A stretch of 64,000 nucleotides of DNA from Cyclina sinensis (Eukaryota > Mollusca > Bivalvia > Venerida > Veneridae), in contig JAAONU010000001.1 in the NCBI GenBank assembly GCA_012932295.1, forward strand, positions 42,815,134 to 42,879,133, read 5' to 3'. The first letter of the stretch is position 1. The number at the start of each line of letters is the position of its first letter. Position numbers and translations under genes: made by a program. Of the stretch, positions 56,816-64,000 are shown piece by piece. A model generated the notes under the pieces. It saw nothing but the letters and a program-made list of their open reading frames with translations, did no database searches and had not been told where the DNA came from.

Positions 56816-58021
56816 GTGAGTTAAGCTCTTTGACGCTGTCGTAAATAGTGAATAGTGCTTGGATGCAATATACAAATAAATATTGACGGACATTTTACCT
56901 AATGCTATAATAAATGTTGACGAATACACTTACCAAAGACCTGCACGATATTTAGAATAAATTCCATGCTTGATTATAAAACCCTTGAACTCTACAGTAC
57001 ATTGACTGATTTGCATTCTTCTATAAAAAGAAAGTTATTTTCATTTCTTAGTCTAAAAGGTCAAGTTAATACACAGGACTAGTGCCCACATATATGCCCA
57101 TTTCTGCCAGTTGTGTCTTTTTTCTCAGTTTATTAACATGTGCATTTGTAAACCAGCATGTATCAAGTGTCTTATACTTCGGCTGACTGCCCCTTCCAAT
57201 TATACTTTTCCTTGATTTTGTTCTCTTTCCCTTTCCCTTGTGGACTATAGTAATTGTCTGGTCTCCTTTGATCTCGCATCACTGGCAAATAGTGTGCATG
57301 TAGAAATTATCGGCTTAGAATAAAAACAGATGATCATGATAAAATCCAGTTAACAATATCAGCTGACAGGAACCTGTCAGTTCAGATTAGAGAAAATTTC
57401 GTTTAGGGGAATCTGGTGATTTTACGCTACTTGTGCCAATGGTATGGACGAACCAATACGTTTGTTTGACTATCATGAAAATCTGAATGGTTTCTAGTTA
57501 ACCACGTGTACCCTGTACTATTTCTATGAAAGATCTAACAAAGCTTAAAACTTCTCGAAAACCTGAATATAAGAAATCATACTTGACCTTTAAGACAGTG
57601 CAATAATAAATGAGATAGAATCAAACAAAGGTATTATATGTTTTTGAAGATATACTCGTAAACTCATCTGCTAATACAAGATCAGCCAACCATATGACTA
57701 GATTATCATCAAACAATTAGCCTTCATAGTCCGCTGGTCATGTGAATGCTAATCTAAATTGAAAATGTTAGAACAAAACGGATAAAAGAAAAAAATAGTT
57801 AAATTTGAGGTTACATACGGAATAAACAGTTTCTTGACATGTCTTGAGAGATGAGTAAGCTAGTTACATTTCCACGAAAGAAGTTCATATGATTTATTCT
57901 CTCCAAGTATAATTGTGAACTATTCTATTAAATGTGACATTTTTAAATTCGGTTTTCAGTGTTTCCAACACAACAGAAAAAAAGTTACTTGAGAAAGATG
58001 ATTCTGCATTGTCTTAGCATC

Positions 58022-58205
58022 TTTTGAGTCGTTATTCCAGGGACACGCCTCGTTCTTTTACATGCTTTATATATAGCAGCGAAACATGGGACTTTGGTTT
58101 ACTGTCTCATCCGAAAGACAATTAGTATTGTTAGTGGAGAATTGAGAAATCGAACACGCAACCGATGGATATTCTACGTGTTCCCACCACTGGCCGGACC
58201 ACTAA
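58022..58205 (-). mobile_element. tRNA-derived SINE with conserved core, - strand
   Basis: On the - strand a tRNA-like head ends with a B box GCGTGTTCGATT (58148-58159). Then comes 'ctttcggatgagacagtaaa' and 'ccaaagtcccatgtt' (58083-58120), and a tail with 'catgtaaaagaacgagg'. The 'gatgagac.(t)taaacc...gtcc' core is shared with 50605-50765. Confidence 0.75.
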
Positions 58206-59517
58206 TTTGCCCCCATTTTTATTGTTCCGTAACCAGTTACTTTATTATTTCCTCAGTACGTAACCAGAGTATGACAAGATGTTTTTGAGAACATAGTTAC
58301 TGGAATTTTTTTTTTCTATCAAATCAGTTTTATTTTACAATATAAACATGACAGGTGGATTGGGTAACCTCAACATCCTTGAGCTTGTTAGGAAGTATTT
58401 ACAGCTGTATATAAGTAATACTAGTACCCAAAAAGTGATAAAAATTGATTCAAGTACAATTTGGTTTAGGAGTGGGTAACATTAAATACCAATGAAAAGA
58501 TTTTATCGCTGCGCTATTGTCTGCATAAGGGTAGAATAAAAGTTGCAGCATGTTTTTGATCATTTAACCATCAGTTTAAGTTTTCATTTTACGCTGGTTT
58601 GTTTTTATACTGTCTGTTATTAAACGGTGTTCATATTTCAAAGGGTGAATCATGTGAAAAGTGCCGGTAAGAAAGTAAAGTTTCTCTTTTTACGGTGTGT
58701 GGTCTGTTGCTATGCTCTCTTCTTTTTTGTTGTTAGAAGCTTCCCGACGTAATAAACTATCCCTGTCTTTTACAATGGGTAATTTTCTTTATTAGAGTAG
58801 TTGTGATATAGTATGTTGCCATCAACACGTCGAACAATTTCAAATGATTTATCTTACCTCCTTTGCACATGTGATAATAAGTTGTATTACACCATATACT
58901 ATGTTCTTACACATCTGATTCATCTTAGTTTATTATTGTATACCTATTTTGCCTTATGGGCCCTTAAAAACAAAAATAAGTGAATTTAAAACAAATGAAA
59001 ATTTCGGTTTTTGTTTTTCTTGTTGCTTTTGCTACTTTTTCTGATGCATATTTTTTTTTGTCTTACTTGGAATAGAAATGCTTTAACTTCAATAAAATAT
59101 TTCCACATACATATTCTCCGAAAAAAAATATACATGTATATGTACTATTTTCGTCACAATGCAATCTTTCAGCAACAATACACTCTTTACGCTACAATTA
59201 AAGCTCATCACAAGGTCAGGAAATATATTTCGCCTTATTACAATGTCATTACTGCCTTATAAGGTTAATGCTTGAAATTAACTAGATTGGTTTTTATCGA
59301 ACTATCAATTTACCTTATCATCAAAGCCGTCTTTAGTGTAATATAAAACCCGAAGTAATCCGCAACATCGCACCAGATGAGAGACATAGGGAAGTAAGAC
59401 ATTAATTAAAAATATAGAATGGTTTTATAATCAATACAATCGTATGTGAACTTTGAATCAGTTCACACAAAGATCTTAAAAGATACTAAAATGCAAACTA
59501 AAGGGTATTATTTCGTA

Positions 59518-59541
59518 TTTATTTATTTATTTATTTATTGC
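59518..59541. repeat. (ATTT)n microsatellite
   Basis: Six or seven perfect ATTT repeats. Confidence 0.9.
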
Positions 59542-62450
59542 ATTCTATTGTTTCTTGTTTGTCCTTGTCTTATCAAGAAGTCTTTTTGATTTGATCTCGG
59601 AAATAAGTTAAATGTTTCATTTGTTTTGACAACCATTTAAACAAATACATAAAGAATTTCGGTCAATGCTCAGTTTTCAAAATATGTTCTGAACAATCTT
59701 GTAAGCACGTGTAAACAGTTTAACGATTGTGTGATAAGGGGTACGTTGTCCGGTACGAGAAGCTATGGTTTTAACAACATTTATACGGGCAATTGAAATC
59801 AAACGGAAGTAAGACTTAGTCTGGTTCTTGTTTTTCTAAAAAAGATATATCTTATTTCTTGCTAAATTTCTGGAATCAGTCATATTCCGTCTGATAAGAA
59901 GAGAAGAAAGTTGGAAAATCCGGGATAAATGTCAGTCAGGTCGGGGTTGTTAGTTAATAAAGCGTGCTTTGTCCATGGCGACTGAATAAACCTTGTATAA
60001 GCAGCCTAAGTGTGGATTTCTAGGAATTGTTGATGACTTTGTTGCACACCTGTTTAGAGTTTGGATGACACTTTCTTTTTTTTTTCTAAATATCAATTTA
60101 CTTTAAAAAAGATATATCAATTGTTTAAAACCGCAAAATGCAAAATGAACTGATATTGCATTGGCTTTTTGTCGAGGATATGGTCACAAATGCGTACTTA
60201 AAATGTTGTTGGCAAAATATCAGTATAAACGTTTTCTTTAAGGTTTTGTTTCATTTGAAAGATTTGACCGTGTTTACCAGTGCCCTAGACAGATACATGA
60301 CCAGTTAACCAATCAAATTGCCCATCAACACGGAACGGTTTCATTCGGATCTCCGGAAGCGTGAAATGAAGTGCACACGTCAACGCAGTTTGACAATCGG
60401 AACAATTTTGATCAACGATAATATCCGAGAGGTATCAAATGTGGCATGAGGCGATTGTTTAAGACGTAGTGAAACATTGTGCTTTTGACAGAAGAAACAT
60501 TTTGATAACATTTGAAACATTTGATAGAATGACACTATCTGTAACCAAAGAAGATCTTCTTTATAAAAATATGACCCATTCACATTCTACAAATAATGAA
60601 GATTTTAAATAAACGATTTGACAATACGTCAAAGATACACCTTTAGTTTTAAGATAAACACCTGCATGGAGAACCAGTTTTAGCTATATAATTAAAGTTT
60701 TTGTATGGATTTCACTAAATGTTGTGTTTAAAAAGTATCTATTCTTACTCTGACATGTATAACAATTGTAAGTGTTGTCTATTTTGGCAGAGACATACAT
60801 GTACAGCCTACAGCCTAATAAAATACTTTTATCGAAATTTAATTCATATACCTTTTTCTGTTATAAGTATATTTTTAAAGCAGTATTTCTCAATTGGATA
60901 TATCTTTTTCAAATTTGTTTTTGATTTTTTTGATTTATTTTACTTGCATTAAAAATAAATGCCATTGAAGGAAACGATTTCTTCATGTATGGTTTCTGAA
61001 ATATGAACTCCTTGTTGAGAGTCGAAAAGCATTACATTATGTTAAAGAAACGGAACTATACGACAGTTAAGGAAAGGTGTAACATTTATCTTGATACTGC
61101 AGCTGATTCAGTGCTTAGGGACATCGCTTCTTATCATCAAACACTTCTCACCATCGAAACTTGATTAGGTTAAGTGAGCTACGGAGCACTCTCAGACGCT
61201 TTCCCATTATATTGTCTTCCTATTATGGCCTAGGCTTTATTACTCATCTGGACATATGTAAGTAAGAGATAAGTACCAACGACACACTCACACGGCGATA
61301 ATTGCCATCGATTAGCAACATTTCTGGGCTCGTTTCATTTACGCTAAACTTTTTATTTCCATTGTATTGACGTCCCATTGTAACGATATTGTCCAAGTGG
61401 TATCCTTAGAGACGAATATACGGCGTGATTTGAGAATTATCGTCTCGTACACCGCTCGTTACAGCTTTATGCGGGGTTTAATCAGATTTCTTTCTACCAA
61501 AAAATATCAGACTGGCGTTTTATGTGAAATATCGCGTTCACTATTTCGTTTTTGTCTTTATTAAGGAATTTACTATACACACGAGGCCTGACATAAGCTA
61601 TTGATGATAGTGTGTGTGAATCCCCGTCTAGCATTTGTCCCTTTGGCGTGTTTCGAGACATAATTTATTGATTTAGTCCTTAAACTAATTTTCCGAAATG
61701 CGCGTCTTTACGTCAGATTACTTAAATCCTGCCAGCATAGCTTTTATACTTAATCTACAAGCATTTATCTCACTTGTGTGACTTACACCCTGCGTTTCAA
61801 CTCCCCCACTTTCCCACCTCTCCCGCCGTCACAACATGTGTTCTACACATTCTCCCACCAACATGCATCTCTTACTTTTCTGTATACTTTAAATGTTTTT
61901 CATATTTGAATAAACACTTGTTGCCTGCCAAGAACTGACGTTAAATACTTTTCATGTCTGCGCTTCTTTCTCTTTCTGGTAAATGTATGAAATTCATATA
62001 AACATATGTTTACAGTGTTATTGCGCGTGCAGCGTTTTCTGTATCTGTTTTATCAGCCACGTGTTCGGGCTTTCAATTACGTGTTAATAATGCGCATAAA
62101 CCAGGCTTCACTCAATTACGCTCATACTGTTTTCTAATATGTTTAAAAATGAACATTCAGCACTTTGAACTAATGAAAAAAAGCTCATAATATCATTTTA
62201 TTAGGATGTTTTTTTCTCGTTTACTCAACATATAATATTAATACAATTCGTATAAGCAGATTACTAAAAAAGTCTTTTCCGTCGCCAGGTCATTCCTGTC
62301 TCATCTTTCCGAGAAACGACTGTCCGTCTGGCTTAGCTCTTGTGACTTTATTGTCCAGTGGTTACTGGACTTAAATCCGAGAAAACTATTGTGTCTCCGG
62401 GGAAACTATACAAAGTTGATTTCAAACATTCCTTATTTATTGTATTTCAG

Positions 62451-62706
62451 ATAGCTTTTGGGGAGACATTGCAATGTCAGAGGAAGAATATAAAGAGTTT
62501 AAAAATCAAGAATATTTAGAGGAAAAAATGGAAACGTCTATTTATGATCTCCAAATTGAGGACCCGTCTACAATGTATGGCGGCGGGAAAGGACCATATT
62601 CACATTTAGATAAATTGACAGAAAAACACAGCAAGAAGAATAAACTTAGCAAAGACAAAAAGACTAAAAAGAAAGACAAAACATCGAAAAGAAAATGTAA
62701 GAAAGG
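62451..62706 (+). CDS. Tolloid/BMP1-like metalloprotease, exon 2 (prodomain)
   Basis: Follows 'tgtatttcag'. Joined to exon 1 in phase 1 it reads DPCKA-YSFWGDIAMSEEEYKEF, matching the conserved DPCKA-x-x-F-x-GDIA-x-x-x-x-x-x-x-F start of tolloid/BMP1 prodomains. It then has an acidic stretch (EEKMETSIYDLQIEDPSTMY), GGGKGPYSHL and a lysine-rich tail (KKDKTSKRKCKKG). The donor is GTATGT at 62707 (phase 2); GTAAGA at 62697 is an alternative. The ATG at 62474 lies inside the exon and is not the true start. The basic tail could sit near a proprotein-convertase site in the next exon. This join is the main evidence for the gene's identity. Confidence 0.82.
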
Positions 62707-63366
62707 GTATGTATCTTTTTTTTTACTAATGTTCTGCTTAAAACCAAATCTTTAAAATGAATACCTACCACAGTCGATTCTAATGCAGATCGACTACTTG
62801 TACGATATGCCAGACTCGGTTCGTCAAACGAATACGCAATTAACTGTCGTGTTCAAATCAGATCAAGGCTCCACATGTACACATTTCTTAGAACTCAAGT
62901 TTTAAAAAATAGTCCAAAATCTAAGAGAAATGGGTGATTCAGTGTAGATTTAATGTACAAAGTGGTTAATAAAATGTCTTCAGGCAAGATGCGCTTTTAG
63001 GTTTGTTTACGTAACAGAGTACAAGCTATAAAAACAAATGGAAAACTGCCGCTGTTACGCAAGCAGTTCAAATAATGCTGTTAAACAACAATAACAAAGC
63101 TGTGTTTAAAGAATCTTGGAAATCTTGAACAACATATCTCTCATGGAATTTCTTGCTTCAGTGCAACGAACTGACATCGAGAAAGGTTAAATTGTTCATG
63201 AATATATCATCTCCGAAGATGGTCCACTGTTACGTTGTCTTCGTGTGCATGTACAAAGGGCATAAGTGTTATAAAATCTCTTAAACAGTTAAACGTGTGT
63301 CAGAACAACAATGGCAACAACAACAATAAAAAATAAATAAACATGAACTGTCACTGTAAGATGACA
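62707..63366 (+). other. Start of the second intron, nothing recognised
   Basis: AT-rich unique sequence between exon 2 and the repeat element. The gene must continue past 64000. Confidence 0.6.
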
Positions 63367-63903
63367 ATGCCCCCGAAAGCGATGCTTTGACCTTTGAGCT
63401 GAGGAACAGTCTTTCATGAGTCAAGGTCAAATAAATATAGGTCAGTGGGAAGGCCTTGTCCAAAGGCGTGTTATGTCAAAGTATGAAGTATATCGACTTA
63501 CTGATAAGGAAGTTATGGCCAATGTTAAAGTTTTTGGACAATTGGATCTTCAAGGTGAAAGTCATTCAGGGGTCAAGGTCAAATAAATATGGGTCAATCG
63601 AAGATCTTGTCCAAAGGTGTGTCATGTCCAAATATGATGTATATCCACCTACTAATATGGAAGTTATGGCCAAATGTTAGTTTTTGGACAATTGGATATT
63701 CAGGGGTGAAGGTCAAACAGATAAAGGTCAGTGGGAAGGTCTTGTCCAAAGGGGCGTTGTGTCCAAGTATGAAGTAAATCCACTTATTAATAAGGAAGTT
63801 ATGGCCAATGTTAAAGTTTTTGGACAATTGGATCTTCAAGGTGAAGGACGGAAGCACTGACGGACGGACAGCTCAAAAACTATATGCCTACCTTCGGGGG
63901 CAT
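63367..63903 (-). mobile_element. 537-bp element with perfect 11-bp TIRs
   Basis: ATGCCCCCGAA (63367-63377) and TTCGGGGGCAT (63893-63903) are exact inverted repeats. The CCGT-type head is on the - strand ('gacggacggaca' at 63859-63870). Three units of about 155 bp carry 'ccttgtccaaagg.gtgttat', 'aaggaagttatggccaatgt' and 'tttttggacaattggat'. It sits in the second tolloid intron. Open frames over it are its translations. Confidence 0.85.
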
Positions 63904-64000
63904 AAACAATTGTACTTTTATATAGGGAACGTCTATTGTGAGCTTGATTAATTCTGTTCCGTGATGCTTTTTTTAAATATTACTTTTTAGAAAATTATCC

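Larger units (their letters stand above)
52108..62450 (+). other. First intron of the tolloid-like gene, 10.3 kb
   Basis: Bounded by GTAAGT and 'tgtatttcag', phase 1. It contains a SINE (54686-54894), a 68-bp tandem array (56420-56815), another SINE (58022-58205) and an (ATTT)n run at 59518-59541. The rest is AT-rich with no feature I can support. An acceptor-like site at 53865 is followed by 69 open codons, but joining it to exon 1 gives an immediate stop. Confidence 0.7.

Noticed and set aside
62474..62755. Independent 93-codon gene starting at ATG 62474
   Set aside because: The frame extends upstream to the acceptor at 62450 and completes the tolloid GDIA motif only when joined to exon 1; its 3' end reads into intron.

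Overview
This window looks like nuclear DNA of a bivalve mollusc, possibly a venerid clam, though the species is an inference. It is AT-rich, with small GT-AG-bounded exons separated by kilobases. It is packed with repeat types I associate with bivalves: elements with CCGT-repeat heads and 145-175 bp internal tandem units rich in 'GGTCAAGGTCA', tRNA-derived SINEs, snap-back hairpins and long minisatellites. I see no operons, bacterial genes, rRNA or CRISPR. Most long open frames here are chance readings of AT-rich DNA or of tandem repeats.

Layout. 1-0.6 kb: last coding exon and poly(A) signals of an unrecognised + strand gene. 2.2-3.7 kb: two minisatellites (17 and 22 bp). 4.6-5.8 kb: a dispersed duplicate and a fragment of a protein-coding element. 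A longer relative of that fragment lies at 13.4-13.7 kb on the - strand. 6.8-7.9, 14.7-16.5 and 17.3-19.1 kb: tandem-unit transposable elements. 19.4-21.7 kb: AAT-rich then TG-rich satellite DNA. 22.2-24.1 kb: diverged repeat units and a poly(C) tract.

24.5-50.1 kb: the most interesting stretch. Several sequence blocks recur two to four times. Four - strand copies of a short exon-like sequence can be aligned by eye, two of them with good splice signals. I infer an old, decayed tandem gene family on the - strand, broken up by transposons. These include an 880-bp foldback element with 323-bp arms and a 7-bp target duplication, three snap-back hairpins, and a roughly 5.5-kb composite element. 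The composite element carries two inverted relics of a transposon-type cysteine-protease reading frame and a coding minisatellite.

51.6-64 kb: the 5' end of a + strand tolloid/BMP1-like astacin metalloprotease gene. Exon 1 encodes a signal peptide and the start of the prodomain. Exon 2, 10.3 kb away, continues the prodomain with the expected 'DPCKA...F.GDIA' motif and a very lysine-rich segment. The catalytic, CUB and EGF parts lie beyond the window. Its introns hold SINEs, a 68-bp tandem array and a TIR-bounded repeat element.

The best-supported protein gene is the tolloid-like one. The exon family at 24-50 kb and the small cysteine-rich exon at 30.0-30.2 kb are inferences needing transcript evidence. 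Percentages and copy counts are by-eye estimates.
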